The notes under the pieces: generated by a model
Databases searched by the model: none
What the model was told of the DNA's origin: nothing
What the model saw: only the letters and a program-made list of their open reading frames with translations
Source of the DNA: Phycisphaerales bacterium
GTDB lineage: Bacteria > Planctomycetota > Phycisphaerae > Phycisphaerales > UBA1924
Assembly: GCA_947459215.1 (NCBI GenBank)
Contig: CANHCQ010000002.1
Span: 62,001-126,000, forward strand
DNA: 64,000 bases
Direction of reading: 5' to 3'
Made by a program: the position numbers and the translations under genes
Shown: positions 23,267 through 32,357 of the stretch, in pieces
Position numbering within the stretch: position 1 is the stretch's first letter
Layout: every line of letters starts with the position of its first letter

Positions 23267-24589
23267 TCAGCTCGCGCGGCGGGCCGTGCTCTTGAGCGCG
23301 CCTTCGGCCTGCAGTTCGGTCACGAGCGCCTCGGCCAGCTTCTCATACTGATCGACGGTGTTGTACGCCTGAGCGCTCAGACGCACGACGCGCTGGTTGG
23401 TGCTGGCGAGCCGCCAGATCGGGGTGACCACGCCGTGCTTGTGGACGAGGTTGTCCTGCAGCGGGTCGTCGTAGATGGTGGTGCGGCTCTGCATCTCCGG
23501 AGCGGCTTCGGGCAGCACGATCGAGGCCATGCAGCCGATCATGGAGTCGGGAGCGGCGGGGCTGGCGCCGATGGCGTTGCAGACGATCGCGCGGCCCTTG
23601 AGTGCGAGCTCGTGGTTGCGCTCGATCAGTTCCGGCCAGCCGCCGGGGAGCAGGCGGCCGAGGTAGGCGATGGCTTCGGGGACCACGAGGAAGCCGGAGT
23701 AATCGAGCGTGCCGTGGTAGTCAAAGTCGCGGAGGAACAGGGCCCGATCGGGGCGGATCTTGTGGCCGCGGCTCGACAGGAAGACCGGGCGGAAGCCCTC
23801 GCGCTTGTGCTTGGCGACGTAGAGGAACGCGGTGCCCTTGGGGGCGCTGATCCACTTGTGCAGGCTGCCGACGAAGTACGTCGGGTCGAGGGCGGTCAGG
23901 TCCACCGGCACCTGTCCGGGCGAGTGCGCGCCGTCGACGAGGACGTCGATGCCCAGGGCCTTGAGCTTGGGCACGATCGACTCGACCGGGAAGATCAGCG
24001 AAGTCGTGCTGGTGATGTGGCTGATCATCGCCAGCTTGGTGCGGGGCGAGACGGCCTGCATCACCGCGCTCTCGATCTCGGCGGCGGACTGCACCGGGAA
24101 CGGGATGCGGGCACAGACCACGCGGGCGCCGGTCTTCGACGCGATCCGCTGCAGTTCGTTGATGCCCGACATGTACTCGTGGTCGGTGATCAGGATCTCA
24201 TCGCCGGGCTGGAGCGGCGTGTTGGCGAGGACGGTGGCGATGCCCATGGTGGCGTTGGGCACCGGGCCGATGCCCGCGGGGTCGCAGTGGACGAACGCGC
24301 CGAGGACTTCGCGCACGCCGTCCATGAGATGTTCCAGATCGACCTTGTAGAACCGCACCGCGTCGCGCTCCATGCGTTGGCGGAGGCGCGACTGGGCGTC
24401 GAGCACGCGGCGGGGCACCGCCCCGTACGAGCCGTGGTTCAGGAAGGTGAGCGCCGGGTCGATGTCCCAATGCGAGGCCTGGAAGACCAGCCCGTCGGCC
24501 CGCAGCATCGGGGCGGGCTTGGGCTCGGGGAGGATCGACGCATCGATGTACTTGAGCGCCGCGGCGTGCAGCGTGGAGAGGTTGGTCAT
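23267..24589 (-). CDS. Class V aminotransferase (isopenicillin-N epimerase-like)
   Basis: 440 aa from ATG 24589. A fold-type I PLP enzyme: FLNHGSYGAVPRRVLDAQ near the N-terminus, GPVPNATMGIATVLANT, ILITDHEYMSGINEL, VDGAHSPGQVPVDL (PLP-ring Asp) and GSLHKWISAPKGTAFLYV, whose Lys (about residue 245) forms the Schiff base. The layout is that of the CefD/EgtE-like branch of class V enzymes, which act as epimerases, lyases or desulfurases on amino-acid derivatives. The exact substrate cannot be told. The gene has TATCGT seven bases before the ATG and no ribosome-binding site. Confidence 0.9.
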   Translation of the reverse strand: MTNLSTLHAAALKYIDASILPEPKPAPMLRADGLVFQASHWDIDPALTFLNHGSYGAVPRRVLDAQSRLRQRMERDAVRFYKVDLEHLMDGVREVLGAFVHCDPAGIGPVPNATMGIATVLANTPLQPGDEILITDHEYMSGINELQRIASKTGARVVCARIPFPVQSAAEIESAVMQAVSPRTKLAMISHITSTTSLIFPVESIVPKLKALGIDVLVDGAHSPGQVPVDLTALDPTYFVGSLHKWISAPKGTAFLYVAKHKREGFRPVFLSSRGHKIRPDRALFLRDFDYHGTLDYSGFLVVPEAIAYLGRLLPGGWPELIERNHELALKGRAIVCNAIGASPAAPDSMIGCMASIVLPEAAPEMQSRTTIYDDPLQDNLVHKHGVVTPIWRLASTNQRVVRLSAQAYNTVDQYEKLAEALVTELQAEGALKSTARRAS

Positions 24590-24596
24590 GGCGCGC

Positions 24597-24602
24597 ACGA
24601 TA
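24597..24602 (-). promoter_or_regulatory. -10 hexamer TATCGT, leaderless aminotransferase gene
   Basis: TATCGT ends 7 nt before ATG 24589. Confidence 0.45.
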
Positions 24603-24701
24603 TCGGCCGAATCGGCCGCGCCGCCGCAGCGCCCGGGCGCGGATGACATCAAATCAGGGCATTTCCTGAGTATCGGTCCCGCCGCGTCGCGGGGTGCGTC
24701 G

Positions 24702-24733
24702 GTTCATCTGTCCAACTGTCCATGTGTCACAGG
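24702..24733. repeat. Octamer array (GTCCAACT type)
   Basis: GTTCATCT, GTCCAACT, GTCCATGT, GTCACAGG in register; same family as the arrays at 20131-20193. Confidence 0.75.
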
Positions 24734-24948
24734 ACTCGGTCTGAACTTTGAGGCGGTGGACGGTTGGAGTTGCCCAGACGGCGGCGAAGTTCGGGATGCC
24801 CGGAGAATCCCTGAAACCGCTCTCTGGGCCTTGTGGTATGGTGCTATGGCACGCCTAGTAGTTGGAAGGTGGGAGGGCTGCGGTTCGAGGCCTTGCCGCT
24901 CTCGCTTCCAATCTCTGCCCTCCAACCGTTCCACTCCCCGAGGTACCC

Positions 24949-25737
24949 ATGGCCGGAGCATCGATCACCAAGAGCGTGGTGTGCGCCAACTGCGGCAGGC
25001 CGGTGGACAAGACCAAGATCCAGGCCCGCAACGCCGGGCTGTTCTGCGATGCCTGTGCCGCGGGGATGCGGGGCGGGCACGCCAAGGAAGAAGAACGCAA
25101 CTGCCCCGCCTGCGGCCTGGTCGTACCGATGGGCACGAGCCTGTGCAAGTCGTGCGGCTTTGACTACGAGCTTGGGTATTCGCCCAAGGCGGTGGAGAAG
25201 CAGACGACGGTGAAGCGCTACAAGCCGCCGTGCGTGCACTGTGGGTGCGACCGCTCGGGCATGCGCGACGATGAGCCGTGCCCGGAGTGTGCAAAGAAGA
25301 ACAAGGTTCGCAAGACGGTGAAGGAGAAGGAAGCGCTCAAGCTCGCGACGGCGCAGCTGCGGCCGATGGAGCTGGAGATTGGCACCGTGCTCGTGCTGGT
25401 CGCCGCGGCGGTGGGGGTGCTGTATCTCACGTTGTGGGGTGTGGGCGAGCTGGACCGCGTGGCGATCTGCATGACCCGCATCGGTGTGCGCTACGCGCTG
25501 CTGGCGGTGATGGTGGTGATGAGCCTGTTCATGTTCGTCGAGAGCGATCTGTCCATGGGTCGGATTCTGTGGCGGCTGATCGGTGTGGCGTTCGTCGCGT
25601 ATGCGGGCGAGGAGTTTCTCTGGACCATCAACCCGCTCATCTGCTACCCGTTCACCACGGTGCTCCTGATCGCGGTGCTGCACCGCAACCTGGAGCTTGA
25701 TTGGAGCGACGCGGGCATTCTGGGCTTCCTGCACTGA
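24949..25737 (+). CDS. Zinc-ribbon membrane protein, C-terminus apparently cut by a TGA
   Basis: 262 aa. ATG 24949 has GAGG five bases upstream. The N-terminal half carries four Cys-pair sets: CANC/CDAC, CPAC/CKSC, CVHC and CPEC, enough for two or more zinc ribbons. The C-terminal half has four hydrophobic segments from about residue 140 (IGTVLVLVAAAVGVLYLTLW, YALLAVMVVMSLFMF). The TGA at 25735-25737 is followed in frame by 18 sense codons, all ending in G or C and encoding LFVFLTLPVMNAIVPMMK, then TGA 25792-25794. This looks like the true last helix, lost through a stop. Function unknown; it pairs with the similar gene downstream. Confidence 0.8.
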   Translation: MAGASITKSVVCANCGRPVDKTKIQARNAGLFCDACAAGMRGGHAKEEERNCPACGLVVPMGTSLCKSCGFDYELGYSPKAVEKQTTVKRYKPPCVHCGCDRSGMRDDEPCPECAKKNKVRKTVKEKEALKLATAQLRPMELEIGTVLVLVAAAVGVLYLTLWGVGELDRVAICMTRIGVRYALLAVMVVMSLFMFVESDLSMGRILWRLIGVAFVAYAGEEFLWTINPLICYPFTTVLLIAVLHRNLELDWSDAGILGFLH

Positions 25738-25816
25738 CTCTTCGTGTTCCTGACCTTGCCGGTGATGAACGCGATCGTGCCGATGATGAAGTGATCGATT
25801 GTCGGCGCAGGATCGC

Positions 25817-26659
25817 ATGGCTCTCAACCGCCCCAGTTTCGTCCGCTTCAATGCTCCGGCCAACCCGGACCCGATGCCGCTCGAATCGATCGCGGAAGCG
25901 CCGAAGGAGCCGCAGCGTCCGTGTCCGTCGTGTGGCATCGCGATGCGGCTCGACGCGGTGCTGTGCCTCGCCTGCGGCTACAACCAGGCGAGCGGCGAGC
26001 GGGTTGAGGGTGAGGCGGCGGTCGAGCTGCCTGCCGCCAAGCCGTGCTGGAACTGCGACTACGACCTGAGCGGCGTGCCGACCGACACGTGCCCGGAGTG
26101 CGGCGAACTGCAATCGACGATCTACACCAAGGGGCAGGGACCGGTGCAGGTCCTGCAGCCCAAGGCCATGAAGGTCCAACGCAGAAGCGCGTGGATGATC
26201 TGGTTCGGACTGAAAGACGATCTCGCGGCGGCGGTGCTGATGCGGCCGCTGTTCCTCCTCGCGTGCGCGGTGCTGGCCATCGGTGCGGCCATGCTCCGCA
26301 CGGGGCTGAGTGGTCCGGTGCTCGCGAGCGGCGTGGGTGTGCTGGTTGCGATTGGTGTGGGGGGCGGGCTGCACTGGCTTGCCGCCCAGATGTGGGATGG
26401 CGTCGATGCGCCGCCGCGGTTCTTCGTGCTGCAGGTGGCGGCGGTCTCGACGACGATCTCGGCGGTCGCGATGCTGCTGGGCGTTCCGCCGCCGATGATC
26501 GTGGGTGAGCCACTCGCGCTGGTGTTCCTGCACGTGCTGACGGTCTGCGCGATGATGTTCACGTCGGTCGAGGATGATCTGCTCGGGTACACGATCACGA
26601 CCGTGCCCATGACGCTCGCGGCGGTCTACGGCCCGATCCTGCTGCCGAGGCTGGCCTAG
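25817..26659 (+). CDS. Zinc-ribbon membrane protein, paralogue of the 24949 gene
   Basis: 280 aa from ATG 25817 (CAGGA nearby; a TTG at 25799 is also in frame). CPSC/CLAC and CWNC/CPEC sets form two zinc ribbons in the first 90 residues, the second in the context NCDYDLSGVPTDTCPECGE that is common in planctomycete proteins. Residues 130-280 form about five transmembrane helices. The domain order matches the preceding gene, so the two look like an old tandem duplication with a shared unknown role at the membrane. Confidence 0.8.
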   Translation: MALNRPSFVRFNAPANPDPMPLESIAEAPKEPQRPCPSCGIAMRLDAVLCLACGYNQASGERVEGEAAVELPAAKPCWNCDYDLSGVPTDTCPECGELQSTIYTKGQGPVQVLQPKAMKVQRRSAWMIWFGLKDDLAAAVLMRPLFLLACAVLAIGAAMLRTGLSGPVLASGVGVLVAIGVGGGLHWLAAQMWDGVDAPPRFFVLQVAAVSTTISAVAMLLGVPPPMIVGEPLALVFLHVLTVCAMMFTSVEDDLLGYTITTVPMTLAAVYGPILLPRLA

Positions 26660-26670
26660 TTGGACACGCA

Positions 26671-26718
26671 CGCGGAACGGAGAGAACGCGGAGATGCGGA
26701 GGTGTCGGAGTGTCGCGG
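26671..26718. repeat. Octamer array, left arm of inverted pair
   Basis: GCGGAACG, GAGAGAAC, GCGGAGAT, GCGGAGGT, GTCGGAGT, GTCGCGGA. Its reverse complement matches 26785-26825 over about 45 bp with few changes. Confidence 0.8.
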
Positions 26719-26784
26719 AGCGTGAAGCTGCTTCGTTCACAGATCGGACTCGGCTGTCGAACTCGGATCGAGCGAATCGATCCC

Positions 26785-26825
26785 CTCCGCGTTTCTCCGC
26801 TCACTCCGCCACTCCGCGTTCTCTC
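26785..26825. repeat. Octamer array, right arm of inverted pair
   Basis: TCCGCGTTTCTCCGCTCACT then CCGCCACTCCGCGTTCTCTC. Complementary to 26671-26718; the 66-base centre would form the loop of a long hairpin. Confidence 0.8.
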
Positions 26826-27004
26826 CCGCCTCGCCGGACTCCAGAACCGCGAACGCCAAAAGCCGACACGGGCCTCGGGACGATCCCGAAGCCCGCGTCG
26901 CGGCGCGTGGGCACTTGGAGGTTCAGTGCGCGGCGTGCTGTGCCTTCACGCCGCGTGTGTTCGGGAAACCCGCCCGTGCTCCGACGGGCGGGCCGGAGGT
27001 GTGG

Positions 27005-27940
27005 TCAGTCGAAGAGGCCGGAGACCGCCGGGGGATCGACCGCCTGCAGCGAGATGGTCGTATCGATGCGGACGTTGGACTGGGTCGTGTGACGCTCGGC
27101 GAAGTAGAGCTTGAGAGGATACTTGCCGCCGTCCACGAGCCAGTTCAGGCGATCGAGCTCGATGGTCTGGCTGACGGCACCGTGCACGCCGCCGATGTCG
27201 ACGACCAGCTTGCCGTCCACGAAGACCCAGACGTCGTCGTCGCCCGTGAAGGTGAAGGTCTGGCCGGTTCCCTTCTTGTAGGTGAACTGGGTGTCCAGCT
27301 CGAAGGTGAAGCCGAAGTTCCTGCTCTGGCCGGCGGAGTTGCCGAACAGCTCACCGTTGATCGGGAAGAACCCGCCCCTGGCCATGTAGCCGGGGTCCGT
27401 CTTGTCCGAGAACGAGTAGATGTTCGAGTTGGCCTGGCGGGTGAGCACGATCGGGATCGTCTTGCTCAGATTGGTGCCGGGCACGTCGCGGAACCACTGC
27501 CGGAAGCGGGCCTCGGTCGTCAGCGCACCGCCGTTGCTGGTGCTGACCGAGCCGTTGCTGTCGCCCGACCGGGCGGAGATGTAGGACTTGGTCACCGGCA
27601 TGCGGTTGCGGCTGGCCGAGTCGCGAGCCTGCGTGCTGACCTTGTTACCCTGGCTGTGGAACTGGGGCTTGCCGTCGGCGTCCAGCGTTTCCTTCACCAT
27701 GTTCACGTAGTGGCCGTAGCCGCCGCTGGGCACGAACTCGAAGTCGGCGTGGCCGTACTCGTTGAGACCCTTGAAGTCACGGACGGTGCCGTAGAGCGTC
27801 AGCGAGGTGGGCAGGCTGGCGAATGGGTCGGTGGCCTGATTCGCGGGGGCCTGGCTGGGGGAGAACAACGCTCCTGCCACAGCAAGGCCCGCCAGCGAGA
27901 GCAATCCGGCCGGTCGGATGAAGCGCTTGGCGGAAACCAT
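27005..27940 (-). CDS. Fibro-slime domain protein
   Basis: 311 aa. ATG 27940 is preceded by GGAGG at seven bases. A signal peptide (GLLSLAGLAVAGALFSPSQA) is followed by TLYGTVRDFKG and the fibro-slime/PA14-like core: FRQWFRDVPGTN, GGFFPINGELFG, NFGFTFELDTQFTY, FTFTGDDDVWVFVDGKLVVD and HTTQSNVRIDT. The DDDVWVFVDGKL stretch is the diagnostic calcium- and sugar-contact element. Proteins with this domain are secreted adhesins or cellulosome-linked proteins. There is no dockerin tail; it ends AVSGLFD. Confidence 0.92.
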   Translation of the reverse strand: MVSAKRFIRPAGLLSLAGLAVAGALFSPSQAPANQATDPFASLPTSLTLYGTVRDFKGLNEYGHADFEFVPSGGYGHYVNMVKETLDADGKPQFHSQGNKVSTQARDSASRNRMPVTKSYISARSGDSNGSVSTSNGGALTTEARFRQWFRDVPGTNLSKTIPIVLTRQANSNIYSFSDKTDPGYMARGGFFPINGELFGNSAGQSRNFGFTFELDTQFTYKKGTGQTFTFTGDDDVWVFVDGKLVVDIGGVHGAVSQTIELDRLNWLVDGGKYPLKLYFAERHTTQSNVRIDTTISLQAVDPPAVSGLFD

Positions 27941-28140
27941 TGAAAATCCTCCCCTTGGTACAGCGTCGTTCGCGACGCACGGTGAAACCTGTTGCCGCCG
28001 CTCCCACACGAGCGGCAGTCTGACCAGAATGTCCATTTCACCTCCCGCGGCCGCCAGCCCGACGCACTGAAAATCCGTTCGTGCAAGTGGCAACGCCGCG
28101 GCCCGCAACGCTTGTGACGCCTGTGCCGACGCGTGTCCGA

Positions 28141-28146
28141 TAGAAC
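28141..28146 (+). promoter_or_regulatory. Possible -10 (TAGAAC), leaderless DUF486 gene
   Basis: TAGAAC ends 7 nt before ATG 28154. It deviates from TAnnnT in the last base. Confidence 0.3.
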
Positions 28147-28153
28147 CCCCGCT

Positions 28154-28525
28154 ATGGACGTCCCACGCTGGCTCATCACCGTGCTGCTGCTCGTCGGCTC
28201 CAACACCTTCATGACCTTCGCGTGGTACTACCACGTCAAGCAGAAGGAATGGGGGCTCGTCCTCGCCATCGCCGTCTCCTGGCTCATCGCGCTGCCCGAG
28301 TACATCCTGCAGGTCCCCGCCAACCGCCTCGGCCACGTCGATCACGGCGGGACCTTCACGCTGCCGCAGCTCAAGATCCTGCAGGAGGCCATCACGCTCG
28401 GCGTCTTCACCGTTTTCACCATCGCCGTCGCGAAGGAAAAGATGCGGGCGCACGACGCCATCGCCATGGGCCTGATCCTCGCGGCCGTGGTGGTGAGCAT
28501 GATGGGGAGGAGTGGGAAGGGATGA
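28154..28525 (+). CDS. DUF486 family small membrane protein
   Basis: 123 aa with four hydrophobic segments. Starts MDVPRWLITVLLLVGSNTFM, then WYYHVKQKEWGLVLAIAVSW, ALPEYILQVPANRLGH and FTLPQLKILQEAITLGVFTVF, the conserved pattern of DUF486, a family related to small multidrug/DMT transporters. Transport substrate not known. The start has no Shine-Dalgarno. Confidence 0.9.
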   Translation: MDVPRWLITVLLLVGSNTFMTFAWYYHVKQKEWGLVLAIAVSWLIALPEYILQVPANRLGHVDHGGTFTLPQLKILQEAITLGVFTVFTIAVAKEKMRAHDAIAMGLILAAVVVSMMGRSGKG

Positions 28526-28543
28526 AGGGGAAGGGGTGAGGTC

Positions 28544-28658
28544 TTAGGACTTAGGGCTTCGGGCTTCGGGGTGCGCCCGCGATTTTCGTAGCGGTGCCTT
28601 GTCTTTTCCCTAAGTCCTAAGTCCTAAGTCCTAACCCCTAAGTCCTAACCCCTCAGTC
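28544..28658. repeat. Inverted heptamer arrays (TTAGGAC left, CTAAGTC right)
   Basis: Left arm 28544-28571: TTAGGAC, TTAGGGC, TTCGGGC, TTCGGGG. Right arm 28610-28658: CTAAGTC three times, CTAACCC, CTAAGTC, CTAACCC, CTCAGTC. The left arm's first 14 bases pair with 28607-28620 with a single mismatch, so a hairpin is expected. It fills the gap between the DUF486 and DASS genes. Confidence 0.92.
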
Positions 28659-28668
28659 CTCCCCCTTG

Positions 28669-28674
28669 TACTCT
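28669..28674 (+). promoter_or_regulatory. -10 hexamer TACTCT for the DASS gene
   Basis: TACTCT ends 8 nt before ATG 28683, immediately downstream of the heptamer array. Confidence 0.45.
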
Positions 28675-28682
28675 CTCTTCCC

Positions 28683-30206
28683 ATGATCGACCCCACCGCC
28701 GAAACGCCCGACTCGCCGCGCTGGATCCGCTGGGGCGGCCTCATCGGCGGCGTGGTCGCTGCCATCGCGGTCTACCTGATCCTCGAGCACGCCGGATTCG
28801 CCTTCGGCTCCTCGCTCACGCACGCGGGCCGGGCCACCATCGCGCTGGGGACGCTCATGGCCGCGTGGTGGATCACCGAGGCGATCCCGGTCGAGGCCAC
28901 GAGCCTCGTGCCGATGGCCCTCTTCCCGCTCGTCGGCATCGCGAGCATGAAGGAGGCGTGCGCGCCTTACGCCGACCCCATCGTCTTCTTCTTCATGGGC
29001 GGCATGCTCATCGGTGCGGCGATGGAGAAGTGGGGGCTGCCCAAGCGCTTCGCGTTCGGCGTGCTGTCGGTCGTGGGCGGCAGCCCGATCATGCTCATCG
29101 GCGGCATCGTCTTCGCCGCCGGCGCGATCAGCATGTGGGTCAACAACACCTCGACCGCGGTCATGATGCTGCCGATCGCCTTGGGGCTCTACAAGTTCGT
29201 CTCCGCCCACGCCGGTGACGACGAGAAGAGAGGCATTGCGAACTTCGGCATCTGTCTCGTGCTCGCCGTCGCCTACGCCTCCAACATCGGCGGCATGGGC
29301 ACGCTCTTCGGCTCCTCGCCCAACGTGGTGCTCACCGGCCAGCTCCGCCAGACCTTCGGCCAAACCCTCAGCTTCGTTGAGTACGCCAAGATCGGCATCC
29401 CGCTGGTGCTGATGCTGCTGCCGCTCACCTGGCTCGTGCTCGTCATGATCCACCCGCCGAAGCTGAGGCCGATCCAGGGCGTCCGCGAGCTCGTCGCCCA
29501 CGAGCGGGCCGCCCTGGGGCGGTGGAAGACCGGCGAGATCGTCGTCGTTCTGGTCTTCGTCGCCGCGATGCTGGGGTGGATCTTCCTTGAACAGTTGAAC
29601 AGTTGGACAGTTGGACTGGGCCTGCCCAAGAACGCCATCACCGAGTCGGGCGTGGCCGTCATCGCCGCCCTGTCGCTCTTCCTGATCCCCGTCAGCCTCG
29701 CCCGCCACGAGTTCGCCCTCGACTGGAAGACCGGCTCCCAAATCCCCTGGGGCATCCTGCTGCTCTTCGGCGGCGGGATGTCGCTCGCCGAAGCCATGCG
29801 GGCCAACGGCGTCAATCAGGCCATCGGCGAGGCCTTCCGCCAGATGGACGGCGTACACCCGCTGCTGGTCCTGGGCGTCGTCACCATCGGCATCATCGCG
29901 CTCACCGAGGTCGCCAGCAACACCGCCGTCGCCACGACGTTCATCCCCATCGCGATCGCGGTGGCACCTTCGATGGGCCTGCACCCGTTCATGCTCGCCA
30001 CCGCGACGGCTCTGGCCGCCAGCAGCGGCTACGCACTGCCGATCGGCACGCCGCCCAACGCACTGGCGTACGCCACCGGCCGCGTCTCGATGGGCACGTT
30101 CGTCAAGACCGGCATCGTGATCGACATCGTCTCCGCGATCGCGATCGCCTTGCTGCTCTACTACGGCAACGGCGTGCTCTTCCGGCTGCCCGAGCTGGCG
30201 AAGTAG
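28683..30206 (+). CDS. DASS (SLC13) family dicarboxylate/sulfate:sodium transporter
   Basis: 507 aa, about 11-13 transmembrane segments. Family marks: AAWWITEAIPVEATSLVPMA near residue 60, NNTSTAVMMLPIALGL (first substrate/sodium SNT-like site, about 157-172) and EVASNTAVATTFIPIAIA (second SNT site), then LPIGTPPNALAYATG. It couples sodium to uptake of di- or tricarboxylates or sulfate. A loop in the middle, LEQLNSWTVGL (about 302-312), is encoded by an octamer array and is not part of the family core. The stop abuts the stop of the convergent htrA gene with no base between. Confidence 0.93.
   Translation: MIDPTAETPDSPRWIRWGGLIGGVVAAIAVYLILEHAGFAFGSSLTHAGRATIALGTLMAAWWITEAIPVEATSLVPMALFPLVGIASMKEACAPYADPIVFFFMGGMLIGAAMEKWGLPKRFAFGVLSVVGGSPIMLIGGIVFAAGAISMWVNNTSTAVMMLPIALGLYKFVSAHAGDDEKRGIANFGICLVLAVAYASNIGGMGTLFGSSPNVVLTGQLRQTFGQTLSFVEYAKIGIPLVLMLLPLTWLVLVMIHPPKLRPIQGVRELVAHERAALGRWKTGEIVVVLVFVAAMLGWIFLEQLNSWTVGLGLPKNAITESGVAVIAALSLFLIPVSLARHEFALDWKTGSQIPWGILLLFGGGMSLAEAMRANGVNQAIGEAFRQMDGVHPLLVLGVVTIGIIALTEVASNTAVATTFIPIAIAVAPSMGLHPFMLATATALAASSGYALPIGTPPNALAYATGRVSMGTFVKTGIVIDIVSAIAIALLLYYGNGVLFRLPELAK
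29587..29618. repeat. Octamer array inside the DASS coding sequence
   Basis: TTGAACAG twice, TTGGACAG, TTGGACTG. Encodes residues around EQLNSWTVGL without breaking the frame. Units are reverse complements of those at 24702-24725. Confidence 0.9.
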
Positions 30207-31631
<1,425 letters not shown>

Positions 31632-31732
31632 GGTGTCTGTCCCGACGCTGTTCTTGGGAACGGTGCGAGAACGATTGCCGTGCGAAAGGTCCGACGCCGG
31701 ATATAGCGCGGCGGCGAAACGAGTTGTTCGCG

Positions 31733-32200
31733 CTACACGCCGTACTCGGCCCAGGTGCTCGATGTTTCGCTCACCCGCACCCGCTCGACGCGCAGCGATG
31801 CGGGCATGCGATAGGAATACGCCGCACCCTGACGGTCCGTCAGCGCGTACGCACGCCCCGCGGCGATCTCGGCCTTCAGATGGTCATAGATGCGCTGGGC
31901 GAGCACTTCCGTCGTCGGATCCTGGTCCTGAAAAACCACCAGCCGCTGGCCTTCCAGAGCGGGCATCATCGCGTCGCGGCTGTTGATCGCCATGGCGTGG
32001 TCGAACGAGTGCACGAACTCCCCAATCGCCAGCTTCACGGCCTTGAAATCGCACACCATGTCGTTGGCGTCGAGCACGTCCGACGCCAAGATGACCTCGA
32101 CCCGCCGGCTGTGCCCGTGCGGGAAACGACACTTCCCGGGATGCTTGCTCAGCATGTGCCCGGACTCGACTTCAAAGGCGACGCAGACGCGGTAAATCAC
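31733..32200 (-). CDS. queD: 6-carboxytetrahydropterin synthase
   Basis: 155 aa from GTG 32200, supported by TACGAT five bases upstream. Zinc ligands His15 (VESGHMLSKH), His28 and His30 (PHGHS) and catalytic Cys24 (KCRF) are in place; FDHAMAINSRD and PTTEVLAQRIYDHL complete the QueD fold. It converts 7,8-dihydroneopterin triphosphate to 6-carboxy-tetrahydropterin in the queuosine / 7-deazaguanine pathway. It lies last in the order queC-queE-queD, but a repeat-filled spacer and its own promoter suggest separate transcription. Confidence 0.93.
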   Translation of the reverse strand: MIYRVCVAFEVESGHMLSKHPGKCRFPHGHSRRVEVILASDVLDANDMVCDFKAVKLAIGEFVHSFDHAMAINSRDAMMPALEGQRLVVFQDQDPTTEVLAQRIYDHLKAEIAAGRAYALTDRQGAAYSYRMPASLRVERVRVSETSSTWAEYGV

Positions 32201-32205
32201 TAGGG

Positions 32206-32211
32206 ATCGTA
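32206..32211 (-). promoter_or_regulatory. -10 hexamer TACGAT, leaderless queD
   Basis: TACGAT ends 5 nt before GTG 32200. Confidence 0.45.
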
Positions 32212-32219
32212 TGGAGAAA

Positions 32220-32275
32220 AGTGGGGCAGTGGGGCAGGGGAGCAGTGGGGCAGGGGGAGTGGGGGAGTGGGGGAG
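32220..32275. repeat. Octamer array (AGTGGGGC type) between queE and queD
   Basis: Seven units in register: AGTGGGGC twice, AGGGGAGC, AGTGGGGC, AGGGGGAG, TGGGGGAG twice. Closely related to the units inside carB at 45983-46014. Confidence 0.93.
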
Positions 32276-32285
32276 GCGATCGGGG

Positions 32286-32306
32286 GCGGGGCCTTCTAGG
32301 CCCCGC
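32286..32306. repeat. Hairpin element D, copy 2
   Basis: GCGGGGCCT tct AGGCCCCGC, perfect 9-bp stem. Same element as 13846-13866 in the opposite orientation. Follows the queE 3' end. Confidence 0.75.
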
Positions 32307-32322
32307 AAGCTCCAAAGCACCA

Positions 32323-32352
32323 GTGGGACCGGCCTCCGGCCGGTCTTCCCAC
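32323..32352 (-). terminator. Strong GC hairpin just after queE
   Basis: GTGGGACCGGCC tcc GGCCGGTCTTCCCAC: perfect GACCGGCC/GGCCGGTC core with an outer GTGGG/CCCAC stem. It lies 6 bases after the queE stop on the minus strand. There is no T-run, so termination is inferred only from position. Confidence 0.45.
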
Positions 32353-32357
32353 GTCCG

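Larger units (their letters stand above)
24590..24948. other. Intergenic region, divergent promoters plus repeats
   Basis: No gene is seen. It holds the -10 of the aminotransferase (24597-24602), an octamer array (24702-24733), an extended -10-like TGGTATGGT (about 24835-24843) and an imperfect inverted pair of octamer-like arms, GTTGGAAGGTGGGAGGGC (24861-24878) and GCTTCCAAT...CCCTCCAACC (24904-24927), shortly before the 24949 gene. Confidence 0.6.
26660..27004. other. Intergenic region dominated by an inverted octamer pair
   Basis: 345 bases between the zinc-ribbon gene and the 3' end of the fibro-slime gene. Contains the inverted arrays listed below. The remainder (26830-27004) shows no supported gene. 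Confidence 0.6.
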
